A DNA stretch of 64,000 nucleotides from Arthrinium phaeospermum (GCA_006503535.1 QYRS01000010.1:248001-312000); one strand, 5' to 3'; positions 23,503 to 34,327 are shown, numbered from the stretch's first letter. Made by a program: numbers and translations. The notes: generated by a model not told the origin, from the letters alone.

Positions 23503-24951
23503 TCATGCCCATGCAGCTGAAAGATTGGCCGCGGCGCCCCCGGCCATGGTCAAGTACGCATCCGCTGCCATATCGTCATCGAGGCCAAGGAATTGTTGGT
23601 TCGTCGGCAAGTCCTTGGTGTGGAGGATGGGATAGATGGCCGTGCCCTCGTTGTTCTCGTCAAACATGGCGCCGAAGATGAAGACGGGCTTCAGGTCGAC
23701 GGCGCCGACGAGCTGCTTGCGGTAGAAGTCGCCGTGCGCGCGCGAGTCCGGGTTGAAGGGCGAGCTCGGGTTGGAGTTGTGGTTGTCGCCGCCGGGCCAG
23801 ACGACGACGCTGCTGGCGATGCTCAGCTCCTGCAGGGCGTTCTTGTCCTCGACCGCCTGCCGCCCGTCGTGGAAATCCTGGTAGTTGTCGTTGTCGTACG
23901 AGCCCACCGTCCACGGCTGCAGCATGTCGGCCAGCTTGAAGACGTCGCCGTAGCCCGTCTGGTTCTCCACCAGCTCCGCGTGCCACGCCTGCTGCACGCC
24001 CAGGATCACGTAGTACCCTGCCTGCTTCAGCGCCGTCACGATGGCGATCCCGTCCGAGGGGGTCACGGATGTGACGATGCCCATGCCCCAGATCTCGACG
24101 ACGGGCTTGCCGTTGTGGTGCATGTACGCGGGCGAGGAGACGATGTCGGACAGGGCCGCGAGGTCGGCCAGGTAGGTCGCCGTGATGTTGCTCGAGGATG
24201 TCGCGGCGCCGTTCAGATCGTACTCGATGACAAACCCACGGCCATACTTCTCGGCCGCCGTCTTGGAGTACTCTAGGATCTAATCAACGATGGCAGTCAG
24301 CATCTGCAGCTGATAATGAAACCTCCTGATCACAGGCCAAGTTGGGAAAATCAGGGGACTTGATTAGAATTACCTTGTCCCACCCGCCATTCGGTTGGTT
24401 GATGTATTCATAGAAGCGCTGAAGAAAGGCACCGCTGATGCCATGATCCGACATCATCTTGAAGTGAAGATCCACGACCCCCTCACAGTCATTGGTATAG
24501 AACTGTGCTGCACTTCCGTCGGGTTTGATGAAAGGAGTATCAAACAGGCATTCTTGAGGATACCCGGTGACATCTGGGATCGTATCCACGCCAACTAGAA
24601 AGCATCTAGGTTAAACACGACATCCCGGCTCGTGGATTCTCGCCACCACTTACCGTGGCCTACCTCAGGGGTAGGGCGGTCCCTGTGACGACCACGTCAG
24701 TTGATGTTTCTTCTTATACCACCAAGAACGAATATCAAAGAGACTCACGTCGTCCAGTGAGAGTTGCCGTTGTCTTCGTTCGGTTTACGAAACCAGGCCT
24801 GGTAACCGACAAAGAACTTGCCGTTCAAGGTAGAAGTGTCAATGGCAGCGGCCCGAGACTGCTGCTTAGGATAAGACCCTGGCGCTGCAAGCCCCTGACT
24901 GGACTGCAGGACAACGGCCCCGATAGCGAAGAGGGAGAGTCTTACAAGCAT
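23503..24951 (-). CDS. Secreted GH71/GH99-like putative glycosidase
   Basis: Four exons on the minus strand: 24951-24749, 24682-24654, 24594-24374 and 24279-23503, giving 409 aa. The second exon is only 29 nt. A signal peptide MLVRLSLFAIGAVVLQSSQG is followed by FFVGYQAWFRKP, matching the GYQGWF opening of the uncharacterised GH71/GH99-like TIM-barrel group. Further family landmarks are VDLHFKMMSDHGISGAFLQRF (split across its length here), VVEIWGMG, and MFDENNEGTAI at residues 356-366, close to the MFDEVDEGTA motif that carries candidate catalytic acids. Characterised relatives are GH71 alpha-1,3-glucanases and GH99 endo-alpha-mannanases, but this subgroup has no established activity that I know of. 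Donors are GTGAGT, GTAAGT and GTAATT. It should act outside the cell. It converges on the sugar transporter gene with 241 bases between stops. Confidence 0.8.
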
Positions 24952-26258
24952 CTTGTTATAGGTGTATAGCTTTGAATGTGAGCGAATGATTAGGGGTCGG
25001 CACACCCAACTTCGATAGACTGCCTCCGTATTTATAGTCAGGCATTCTCTTAATATTAGTGTCCAAGCCTCTCCCTGATTGTTATAATGCAATTAACTTG
25101 AATGTGTCAGCGCCCCTGGCATGATGGCAAAGCGAGTGGTGTGGTTGTGACACTGCGGCTGACAGCAATTGGGAAGATGTACCAATGGGAATTGGTGCAA
25201 CCGAAGGGTGTCTCAGGGGTCAGCTTATAAAGAGCAAGCTTGGGGATCGAGCTTTGGGAAGCTGCAGAATGCTTACTCACCGCACTTTCCGCATCCAGAT
25301 AGAATCGTATACAGCCTTACTACGCAAAGCAATAGCGGCATGTACTGTCAGCCTTCTCGAGGCGATCTTATACAATGCCCCTTGCATCAATCTATCTGTT
25401 ACAGCAAATAGAAAGGAGTGAGACGCCCCGGACCAAGGTTGGTTGGTATACAATACGATTTTCCCTGTAGCTTGATGACCACTAAACAGCTGCCAAGTAA
25501 TGGTAGTTGAGCGATTTCAGCATAGTCTCTTGACATTCTCCTGGTCCTCTATCATCGAAATCTCAAGAGGCGATATTTCGTCCTTGTTCAGAGACTTCAA
25601 GCCAATGATACAAGATGAGCTCAACAGAACGTTCCCATAAACGCGTAGAAACTGAGTTGCTAAACTCGACATATGGTATTCGAGGCTCCACAGCGATATT
25701 GTGTGCGATTCGAGCCCGCCTCTTGAATCCATTCATTGCCTCTGTTATATAATTCAGTCAGCTACGGCACCTGGCAGGAAGACATTCTTCAGTCAGCCGA
25801 CCAGCCGTGGTGTGAGTAAGCTGCCATGTCTTAGTTTTAGAGAGTTTCCCAGCCGAGGCTCTCTATGACGTCCGCAATTTACGTGCGAGTGTTCGAGACA
25901 ACAGAGCCGGCATGGTTGAGTCGAAAATGACATTGCCATCTTCGTCATCAGACCACCCCTTTCCAAACCATGCTGGCCAGGAGCCTGTGTAAGGGGTTCT
26001 CCAGGCGTCCCTTGCCGAATTACGCGCAATACATTTTGCAAACGCTCTAAAGGCGAATCAGAATAAATCACGGCATGGTTTGGAACAGCAACAGTCGCAT
26101 TCACTCACGGCAAGAAGGGAAGGATCAACCAACCCATGGGTGCACATTTAGCAGAGAGTCAAGTCCATCAAATGAATGTTTTACAGTATTTCAATGTTAT
26201 CTAGGAACGATACCACCTCAAGGGCGCAATCTTCTGTCTGTACGTCCAGTTTGAAGAT
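24952..26258. other. Intergenic region between the GH71/99-like and MTAP genes
   Basis: About 1.3 kb without a supportable gene. The left end is the promoter of the GH71/99-like gene. Frames at 25517-25732 and 25793-26104 are short, lack an ATG-supported family protein and are treated as noise. Confidence 0.55.
25029..25036 (-). promoter_or_regulatory. TATA box of the GH71/99-like gene
   Basis: On the minus strand this reads TATAAATA, 78 bases before the ATG at 24951. Position and sequence fit a core promoter element. Confidence 0.55.
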
Positions 26259-27404
26259 CTAGTTATCTTCTAAGAAGCCGGGGAAGAGGTATTGGACCTT
26301 CTTGAGCGCCTCGGGGTTGCGGCCCTCGGGCTTGGTCATGAAGGACACGGCGCCCTTGCTTTGGCCTTCCCAGTGCTTGGCCTGCACCAGGTCGCTGTTG
26401 TCCTGCTTGCACAGCTCGTCGAGCACGGCACCGACCAGGTGGCGGGCGTTCTGGCCGTTGGTCGACATGTAGTGCATGACCATGGACACGTCGACGTCCT
26501 CGGTGCTGTGCCAGCAGTCGTAGTCGGTGGCCATGCAGATCATCTGGTAGGCCATCTCGGCCTCCCGGGCGAGCTTCGCCTCGGGGAGTGCCGACATGTT
26601 GATGACGGATCCGCCCCAAGCGCGGTACATGTTGGATTCCGCGCGGGTTGAGAACTGGGGTCCCTCTGTTTGGAGAATGCAGGGTTAGTAAAGCACTTAG
26701 GTTTTCTGCACCCAATGTACCAAAGTTACGCCTTGAGACCTACCCATGCAGATGATGGTTCCCTTCTCGTGTAGCTTTACGCCGTCACCCTTCATGCTGG
26801 CTGCGCAGCCCTTGACGATGTCCACGATCTTGGAGTCGAAGGGGTCGCCGAAGGGGACGTGGCCGACGAGGCCGCCCTCGAAGAAGGTGAATGGGCGGAT
26901 ACCCTTGGTGCGGTCGATGATCTGGTCGGGGACCACGAAGTCCATGGGCTTAATCTCCTCCTGCAGCGAGCCGACGGCGGAGAAGGCGATCACGCATCGC
27001 ACGCCAATGTGTCGGAGGGCGGCGATGTTGGCGCGGGCGGGAACCTCGTGAGGCGCAAACTGGTGGTGCACACCATGGCGGGCCAGGAACGCGATGGGGA
27101 CGCCGGCGTGCTCGAGGATGAGGATGGGAGAAGAAGGCTTGCCCCAGGGGGTGTCGGGGTTCACCTGGGCGATCGGGGTGTAGCCATCGATCTTGTAGAG
27201 GCCGGTACCGCCAATGACGGCGATATGGACGGGACCTAGAGCAGCACCAAGGACAAGCACCCGTCAGTTGACTCTACTTCGAGGCTCAAAATACTAGGTT
27301 TTTGGCGGGGTAGCTATGATTTTTGATTTTTAAGGCTCGGGCCTCCCTCCGCTGGGTTGGGATGGCGCAAACTCACGGTCGAAGGTCTCAGGCAGGGCAG
27401 ACAT
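26259..27404 (-). CDS. MEU1: S-methyl-5'-thioadenosine phosphorylase (MTAP)
   Basis: Three exons on the minus strand: 27404-27377, 27235-26744 and 26665-26259, giving 308 aa. Exon 1 codes for only nine residues plus a base (MSALPETFD). The enzyme splits methylthioadenosine, a by-product of polyamine synthesis, with phosphate into adenine and methylthioribose-1-phosphate, starting the methionine salvage pathway in the cytosol. Visible landmarks are the phosphate-binding VIGGTGLY, RHGVHHQFAPHEVPARANIA, the EGPQFSTRAESNMYR motif restored by the second splice, NMSALPEAKLAREAEMAY and the purine-binding ATDYDCW. All are characteristic of MTAP rather than of general purine nucleoside phosphorylases. 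The length is slightly above the human enzyme. The promoter lies back to back with that of the Pro-rich protein gene. Confidence 0.95.
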
Positions 27405-28130
27405 GTTGACGTTCTCAGGGTCGAAGTATCCAGATAAAACAGAAGTCAACTGTCGATCAAGAGTTCTTGCGAGGTTTCTTTCGGTCGCGTTTTACTTGAA
27501 CAAACGGGCCTGACTTGGTGGCTTCGATTCATCCCACCATGCACATGTCGGATTGTTAGGGATCCCGATAACCCCGCCAGCCCAGCACCCAGCAAGGGAT
27601 TAGGCTGTGGGCCACGGCGATAAGCGCCCACGTTGCCCTGCTAATTGGCTATTAGGCTCGGTGTTGGTTTCCGAGCTGTCAACGTTGATTGAATTAGATA
27701 ATTCACTCATGTCTTGATGCCCATGTAATACCTGAGATATGACTTTTGACCGAACAACTAATACCCAATCCCCAGACGAGGCGCCTGCGTCACGCTGGAA
27801 CGGGCGACGAGACTGCCAAGTCAGAAACCAAGCTTGAGTGACGTAGAATGCGACTGAAACAAACCTGCCACCTAGTGCCGCGCCATGCATCATTGGGTAA
27901 ACGATGCGGGGCTATTCTTACGCATCTTCCATGTTCCCCCGCGGGTCCCCTTTCTGAAGCAAGGTTAAGTATTCAACCTATGTAAATAAACCACCAAATC
28001 TCCCTTCCATCATTCAAGCAAGGGTCTGACTGACTTGTATCTGTTACTGGAAGTAGACATCCTCTCTCCCGCCATCCTTATACCTACATAAAAGTAGTTG
28101 CTCTCGTTTCCACACCACCCTAAAGCAACC
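27405..28130. other. Divergent promoter region between the MTAP and Pro-rich protein genes
   Basis: About 0.7 kb between two outward-facing genes. No additional gene is supported. It should hold both promoters and leaders. Confidence 0.6.
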
Positions 28131-29975
28131 ATGTCCGAGTCTGATCTCGGCAAGAGCAAGCATGGCATCCCCGATGTAGTCATGCAGCATATCGACAAAT
28201 ACGTCGACGGGCTGGCCCCACAGATCCAGCCGCTCATCACAAGCGAGATAGACGTCTTCCAGCAGAAGACCGTGGACAGCCTCGAGGACAAGGTCATTGA
28301 AGCCTTCCGCGCGCTGTTCGACAAGTCGGGGGAGAAGCATTCCGACTCGAGATCGCTGGATGGAGCCCCTCCTGACTCGTACGGAATCGGCTCCTTGCCA
28401 TTCGCCAACGAGATCCAGACTTTGACTCGATCTTTCACCCAAATTACCAACGACGCTCAGGGTGATCTGCAACAGATTCTGAACTTGACCGAAGGAGGAG
28501 GGTCCCACGAGTCTGAGCGCTCAAGAGGCGGCCCCGGCGAGCACCATGACTCTTTCAGTGACGGTGCGAGAGGCTTCCTTTCCGCGGCCATTGGCGCCGT
28601 GTCAGAGCATGCCCGCAAGGAGTCCGGTGGCCAACCAGTCGCCCTCGACGGCTTCTTGGGCGTTCTGAGCAATGCCGTCAAGGACAGCTCACGCAACCCC
28701 GAGGAGAAGGCCCGCATGATTAGCCCCGAGATCAAGGAAAAGGTGGGCGCCATCCTACGAAACCAGCATGCCCCCATTGCGGAGCAGTTCACCAGAATCG
28801 CGCTGGAGCACATCAAAAAGTGGCTTCGCGGCAATACATCGTCCCGTGACCTGGGCGACGGAGCCAAGGATGAAATCAAGAGCCTTGTCAAGGGCGTGGC
28901 AGGCTTATTCGGCCACAAGAAGCAGCCTGAGGAGGGTTCACGAGACCTCAACCGCGATGGCGAAAGCAGCGGCGGCTCCGGAGGCGGCTTCTCCAAGATG
29001 ATCAGTGATAAGTTGAGTACAGGCATAGCTCAAGTACATCGCGAAGTCAGACTCGAGTTCCGCAAGATTCTCGGAACCATCGAGAAGAGTCTCTTCGAGG
29101 CTCTCCCGGACCAATTCCAAGGACCTCTCGAGAAGATCCTGGGTGGAAATCCCTTCGATTCCTCGCTCGATTCGCAGGCGAATACGTCCCGGGGACTTGG
29201 AGACGACATTAAGGGCAAGCTGGTCGAGAGCATTCGCCGTCTCGTGCGTAAGGTGCAAGAGACTCTGAGGGAGAAGATTCTGGAGATCGTGAATGGTGGC
29301 CATCGCAAGTTCGAGCGGTCCAGCTGGGTATTCGTGCAGAACAAGGTGGAGGAGAAGGTCCAGCGTTTCCTGCCCGACGTTCGCATCACTGTGCCCGACG
29401 ACATTGGAAACGAGGGCGTCAGTGTTGGCACCCCAGATCAAGGGAAATTGCATACTCCTCCTGCGGGCGGTATGCCCCCAGCTCCCAGTCAGGACCGCCC
29501 GCCGCCGAGCCACGATGATCGGCCGCCGCAGCACGACAACCAGCCCCCGGGCCAAGGTTATCAACCGCCACGTCATGACAACCCGCCTCCGTCTCACGAA
29601 TACCGACCTCAGGGACCAGGTGGTGGATATCAGCCAGGCCAGGGTCAAGGCCAGGATTACCGGCCCCAGGGTTCAGGCCACGGGTATCAGCCCGGCCAAG
29701 GCCAGTACACTAGTGGCCCTCAGGATCACCAGTATCCTCCACCACCCTCGCAGCATAACACGTACGGCTCTGGGCCCCCTTCTCAATCATTCCCGCCACC
29801 GCCGCCCTCGTACCCGCCGCCACCTCAGTCATACCCCCTCAGGGTGGTTATGAGTCTGGTGGCTCTCATCAACAGGGCGGCCATGATTCGTATCAGCGAA
29901 ACGACTACAACCAATCTTACGATCAGCAGCAACCACCTTACGATCGCCGCTAATGGGTGGCCCAAGGACGGCTAA
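28131..29975 (+). CDS. Helical protein with Pro/Gln/Tyr-rich tail; likely 1-nt frameshift near the end
   Basis: Single exon as written, 614 aa from the ATG at 28131. I do not recognise a family. Residues 1 to about 440 look alpha-helical and charged, with several amphipathic segments and Gly/Ser-rich spacers. From about residue 445 the protein is disordered and rich in Pro, Gln, Gly, Tyr and His, with loose repeats such as GYQPGQG and PPPPS. After QSYP at about residue 569 the composition changes abruptly to Val/Thr/Ile/Asn. The frame that re-reads one base reads PQGGYESGGSHQQGG and continues in the same Gln/Gly/Tyr style to a stop at 29951-29953. The switch falls in a C5 run at 29834-29838, so one missing C would explain it. 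No signal peptide or membrane span is seen. A protein-interaction or stress role is possible but unproven. Confidence 0.7.
   Translation: MSESDLGKSKHGIPDVVMQHIDKYVDGLAPQIQPLITSEIDVFQQKTVDSLEDKVIEAFRALFDKSGEKHSDSRSLDGAPPDSYGIGSLPFANEIQTLTRSFTQITNDAQGDLQQILNLTEGGGSHESERSRGGPGEHHDSFSDGARGFLSAAIGAVSEHARKESGGQPVALDGFLGVLSNAVKDSSRNPEEKARMISPEIKEKVGAILRNQHAPIAEQFTRIALEHIKKWLRGNTSSRDLGDGAKDEIKSLVKGVAGLFGHKKQPEEGSRDLNRDGESSGGSGGGFSKMISDKLSTGIAQVHREVRLEFRKILGTIEKSLFEALPDQFQGPLEKILGGNPFDSSLDSQANTSRGLGDDIKGKLVESIRRLVRKVQETLREKILEIVNGGHRKFERSSWVFVQNKVEEKVQRFLPDVRITVPDDIGNEGVSVGTPDQGKLHTPPAGGMPPAPSQDRPPPSHDDRPPQHDNQPPGQGYQPPRHDNPPPSHEYRPQGPGGGYQPGQGQGQDYRPQGSGHGYQPGQGQYTSGPQDHQYPPPPSQHNTYGSGPPSQSFPPPPPSYPPPPQSYPLRVVMSLVALINRAAMIRISETTTTNLTISSNHLTIAANGWPKDG
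29834..29838. other. Apparent frameshift point in a C5 run
   Basis: The Pro/Gln/Tyr-rich tail continues in the minus-one frame from this C run to a stop at 29951. One additional C here would join the two parts. It may be a base-call error, a real indel allele or, less likely, ribosomal frameshifting. Confidence 0.7.
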
Positions 29976-31112
29976 TTATGGGGTCCCTGCGTATTGTTTC
30001 ACGTTTCCGAGGTTGGCCCAAATGTAGTCCAAATTCGGATGTCAATTATGTAGCATCAGGAAGCGCTAGGCTCCTTCAGTTGGAGGTCAACCCCAACTTG
30101 TTTGCTCGTCCATGGATACGGTGAATGAGAGACGATTCTACTGCACCTAGTATGATGGCATGACCAATGCCTTGATAATCTCGTGTTTCTCAGCTGTACA
30201 TACTATACATTGCTCTTCACATCGCGCCAAATGCACAAGACTCCACGAGCCAACTCGCTTACCAGTTTATACTACCGAGCCTCGTGCAGGGGCTCGGACC
30301 TGGTATGATCAAGGTATATAATTCCGCCAGTCAATGATAAGTATGTACTTCTCCAGGCGTGCTTTGGAGGTTGCAACTGGATTTCTGAATTAGCCGCTGC
30401 AGGTGGAGGTTGTCGTCGGACTCTTGCCCGTCTTGTTTGCGGCCCAGATAATAGTTGTCCGTCATCTGATGTCCTTCCCCGTCTTGGGAATCCTTCGTTT
30501 GCGGAGTCGGGAGGGGTGTTCAGACGAACTGAACTGCCAAGTCCCCGGCATGAGCATGATGTGTGACAGGCAACCCCCCTCCACTTTGGGCCACGGCATT
30601 TGAGCTGCAATGCTTCCTATTCGGGGCGTCGCACTCGGTTCGCTAGGTGTGCCCTTGCCCCCCCTTACCCCCCGAACTGGCCACGCTTGACGCTAAGCTG
30701 GGCGGTTCTGCTGCATTACAGGACCTGCCCCGAGCCAGGGATTTAATATGGAGCCGCCATTTAGACCAGACCGAGCTGCCACACGCCGTTTCAACGGGCC
30801 CATGGGCCTGCCATGGCGATGCGACGTTTCCCGCCAGGACTTCCCAAAATAACTTACGATGTAAATGTGATTAGTGGAAAATCGAATTACGATCTCTGTC
30901 GATACCACCGTCTGCTAATGCTATACCCGGCGGGCGGCTCGTTTATCTGAAATCAGAGGCCATGTTCTAGTCGTTCGGTGGGCGATCAAGGTGGTGTATA
31001 TAATGATAGACGTCTTCCCCTACGGTGTATGCATGTGTTTCCTCTAAGCAAGCCCACTCTTTGATTTGAAACGAAACTGTATATTTTATAAGACAAATCA
31101 TCATCGGTGATC
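29976..31112. other. Intergenic region upstream of the feruloyl esterase gene
   Basis: No supportable gene. The short frames around 30272-30908 look non-coding. The right end is the esterase promoter with a TATA element. Confidence 0.55.
30997..31003 (+). promoter_or_regulatory. TATA box of the feruloyl esterase gene
   Basis: TATATAA lies 116 bases before the ATG at 31113. Confidence 0.5.
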
Positions 31113-32093
31113 ATGAAGTTCTCATTCGGAGCCCTCCTCGCACTTGGTGCCTCGACGGTGCTAGGACTGCCACAGCCGTCGGCCCTCGGTACGTCATTCC
31201 CTTGCTCTGCTAGTTTCTCTTCCCAGTCCGGTTGGAAATACGAAGCTAACTCAAGATGCTGTTATGGGTGAATAGAAGACCCATATTCCACTAGCCTTGC
31301 TGCCCGGTCGACGGGGTGTGGCAAGAACGCCATTTCCTCAGGCACCAAGTCCATCAACGTCAACGGCAAGAACCGGCAGTACATCCTGCGGGTGCCCAAC
31401 AACTACGACAGCAGCCGGCAGTACAAGCTCATCTTCGCCTTCCACTGGGTGGGCGGGACGATGCAGGACATCTCGAGCGGCGGCACGGACCGGGAGCTGT
31501 GGTCGTACTACGGCATGCAGCGGACGGCCAACGAGAGCGCCATCCTGGTGGCGCCGCAGGGGCTCAACAACGGCTGGGGCAACTCCGGGGGCGAGGACCT
31601 GGCCTTCGTGGACGCCATGGTGGCGTCGCTCCAGGGCGACCTGTGCGTGGACGAGAAGCAGCTCTACTCGATCGGCTTCTCGTACGGCGGCTCCATGAGC
31701 TACTCCATCGCCTGCAGCCGCGCCAAGACGTTCCGCGGCGTCGCCGTCATGTCGGGCGGCCAGCTCAGCGGCTGCGACGGCGGCGCCGACCCCATCGCCT
31801 ACCTCGGCATCCACGGCATCAGCGACGGCACCCTCAACATCGCCGGCGGCCGCTCCCTGCGCGACCGCTTCGTCAAGAACAACGGCTGCACCCAGGCCAA
31901 CCCGCCCGAGCCCAGCCAGGGCAGCGGCGTCCACACCAAGACCGAGTACGCCGGGTGCAGGGCCGGCTTCCCCGTCACATGGATCGCCTTCGACGGCGGA
32001 CACTACCCCGGCGCCGTCGACCACGGCCCCGAGAGCGGCGCCAAGTCGTACGTGCCGGGGGAGATCTATGGGTTCTTCAGCAAGTTGACGTAA
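31113..32093 (+). CDS. Secreted CE1-type feruloyl esterase
   Basis: Two exons, 31113-31188 and 31276-32093 (87-nt intron), giving 297 aa, the usual size of type C/D fungal feruloyl esterases. The signal peptide is MKFSFGALLALGASTVLG. The mature protein begins near a conserved STGCGKNA segment. The alpha/beta-hydrolase triad is visible as Ser161 in GFSYGG, Asp209 in GISDGT and His268 in DGGHYPG. Other family marks are YILRVPNNYD, FAFHWVGGTM near the oxyanion hole, and APQGLNNGWGN. Such enzymes release ferulic acid from arabinoxylan or pectin side chains outside the cell, cooperating with xylanases and rhamnogalacturonan enzymes. No carbohydrate-binding module is attached. A related acetyl-xylan esterase or polyhydroxybutyrate depolymerase-like activity is the main alternative. 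Confidence 0.9.
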
Positions 32094-32257
32094 AAGCCCG
32101 ACGTGGAAGAGCCCGGAGTGGCGGGAGTAGCATCTATATTGTTCTTTCTTCACTGTACATAGGTTGGCCGTCTTGGCCGTCTTGAATATATTGCATCGAA
32201 GTTCACGAAGTATCCTGTAGCCATACCATACCCGAATCGCGAAAGGACCCGCGGCTG

Positions 32258-33499
32258 CTACCGTTGTTTCCTTAGTGAAACAACCCAGGACACTACATCT
32301 TTCCTAAACACTCCGGTTCTCTCGAGTCGAGCACGATCCCACATCACGAGCCCTGCGAACCTCACCCTGGTCAGCGCTTCCAAGCGGTGTAATTTTCGCT
32401 CGGCATCGATGTAGCCGGTCTGAAGTTCCCAGCCGATCCCCGTGTTCACCCAGGTCCAAACCTCTCGCGGCACCGAGTCCACATCCTCGCCACGTTGCGA
32501 CGTCCCGCGCATAAACAGTTCGAGCCCATCCAAGCCACCCAACAGTTTGTTTTGAAGAGACTGGAAGAAATCCAGTGTGTTGGACAGCTGGGGTGGGAAA
32601 GGAGATTGCCGCAGCTCCTCCGCCGTCTGGCCCTGGAGCAACAGCTCTGCCCTGCGGGCTGGATCGGCGGCAATGCTTGCCTCGTGCAGGATCTCGAGTC
32701 CCAGCCGAACCATGCTGCGGTTCCGGAATGCATACCAGAGATCGCGCTCCGGCTCAGTCATGTTTCTTCGGCTGGGATACGTGAGCTGATTGTGGAAAAG
32801 GGGTTGCACGCACTCTGTTGACTCAAAGTGGCTCAGGGCGCCGTTGACGCATTGTAGCTGCTCCTTCTCCCAGGGCGCCAGGGCCGAGAAGAATGGATGC
32901 TGGGTGACTTCTTCTATCCCATTCATGCCATCGGACAGTCGATATCCTGTTTGGGCGCAGGGCGCACCGCAGCGGTAAAGGCGGGACCACATCTCCCACA
33001 AATACAAAGCCCGCGATATCCTCGTTCTTTCGGTGTTGGTGAGGGGCCGCTTCGTAAAGGTGTAGGCCGGCCGCGGGAATCCGGAAGGCAGAGGCACGAA
33101 TCGGCAGTAACGGATGAATTCGTCGACAAACCTCTCAACTATATGGTGCAATCGGCTCATGGCGATGGCGTCCCCCACACCGAGTTCCTCGTCGGTAACG
33201 CGCCGCTTCTTGCGCAGCTCTGCGGCCAGCCAACTCTCGGCCATTTCCGCCGATTCCGAGCCCGCACCTGCTGTTGCCCGACTCCGCAAACCTTGCGCGA
33301 GGAGGGCCTCGGGAAGAGCGCCGGGTCCGATAAGATTCCTCACAAAGCGAGTAGCAACCCATTGCTCGGCGCCCTTGAAGGCCAGATAGAATGCCGGGCA
33401 TGACAAGACAGCGGATCTAAGCGACGGCCAATCCGTGGCGTAGGTCAATACCAGCTGCTTCAGTTCCGGCGACAGTTGCTCGATGCGGCTCAACGCCAT
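32258..33499 (-). CDS. F-box-like protein of unknown function
   Basis: Single exon on the minus strand, 413 aa from the ATG at 33499. The N-terminus (MALSRIEQLSPELKQLVL followed by WPSLRSAVLSCPAFYLAF) resembles the degenerate F-box-like leader common in Sordariomycete paralogue families: LSPEL, a helix, a core Leu-rich segment and the SCPAFY turn. The remainder is helical and Arg/Glu-rich, without a domain I can name. There is no signal peptide or membrane segment. The frame is open upstream, but the chosen ATG gives the family-like start. It lies tail to tail with the feruloyl esterase gene, 164 bases apart. A role as substrate adaptor of a ubiquitin ligase is only a guess. Confidence 0.7.
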   Translation of the reverse strand: MALSRIEQLSPELKQLVLTYATDWPSLRSAVLSCPAFYLAFKGAEQWVATRFVRNLIGPGALPEALLAQGLRSRATAGAGSESAEMAESWLAAELRKKRRVTDEELGVGDAIAMSRLHHIVERFVDEFIRYCRFVPLPSGFPRPAYTFTKRPLTNTERTRISRALYLWEMWSRLYRCGAPCAQTGYRLSDGMNGIEEVTQHPFFSALAPWEKEQLQCVNGALSHFESTECVQPLFHNQLTYPSRRNMTEPERDLWYAFRNRSMVRLGLEILHEASIAADPARRAELLLQGQTAEELRQSPFPPQLSNTLDFFQSLQNKLLGGLDGLELFMRGTSQRGEDVDSVPREVWTWVNTGIGWELQTGYIDAERKLHRLEALTRVRFAGLVMWDRARLERTGVFRKDVVSWVVSLRKQR

Positions 33500-34300
33500 C
33501 TTCGTAATAGTGAGACGCAGTGATGAGATGAATGGATCACAGGAAAAGAGGGAGGAGTATAAAAACGAGGCAAGCAAGGTCGGTATGCCTATTTAGCGTC
33601 TCTTGCGGCCCAGTCTAATAGGGACGCCGTCGTTTAGGCATCATCGATTGAATCCACACACTTCGAATCGCCGTATCCACCAGGGGCAGCACTGGTGATA
33701 TCTTATTTCCCTTTCAGCCCTTTCGTCGAGATAGGTAAACAACGAAGGAGGTCACCCAAACGGAGTAGTGCCAAGAAAAGCTCATCTTTCTTCACTCAAC
33801 TCGTACCTCACATCTTGGCTGCAAATCCAACTTCTGGTACACCGGAAGAGCCGCGTCGACCAAGCCGCTGACCGGTCGTACACGAAACTCACGAATCACG
33901 CGAGCGCCGCCCGGAGGTCTCATTGGCGGCCGCCGCTGCAGTCGGACGTCCTCGAACGCGGCCGGGGATCTGCGTCGTCACGCTTTCCGGGCACTCGCAC
34001 TGTTGAAATCTGAGACAATACAATATGAGCCAGATGTCTTAATCTAGGTGGCATATACTACATTTCAGTTCCTTTATTTATATTTACCTCTTCGGTGAAT
34101 AATGCGTTTTGCCAGCAAATGATATAGGAAGGAGCCTCGAGTAAAACCCGGCCAACTTTGCCGATCAAGACCGGTGAACTTCCAACTTCTTTTGGGTTCC
34201 CATCTCCGCCCTCAGGTACCTCACCAGAAGTTCACATACTCGCAATGACAGGGGCCCTCCGCAGACAGACCACTCTTAAGCGACCAACAGTGCGGGGTAT

Positions 34301-34327
34301 GGGGAGACTGGGAAGACTGGGGAGACT
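34301..34327. repeat. Three tandem nonamers upstream of GH92
   Basis: GGGGAGACT, GGGAAGACT and GGGGAGACT stand head to tail, 204-230 bases before the GH92 ATG. They differ by one base. They could be a repeated binding site or a chance minisatellite. Confidence 0.6.

Noticed and set aside
29834..29840. Programmed minus-one ribosomal frameshift site
   Set aside because: The sequence C CCC CTC is not a proper X XXY YYZ slippery heptamer; a one-base indel in a C run is simpler.
31338..32153. 271-codon minus-strand frame under the feruloyl esterase
   Set aside because: It is a codon-bias shadow with Val/Ala/Gly/Asp-rich content.
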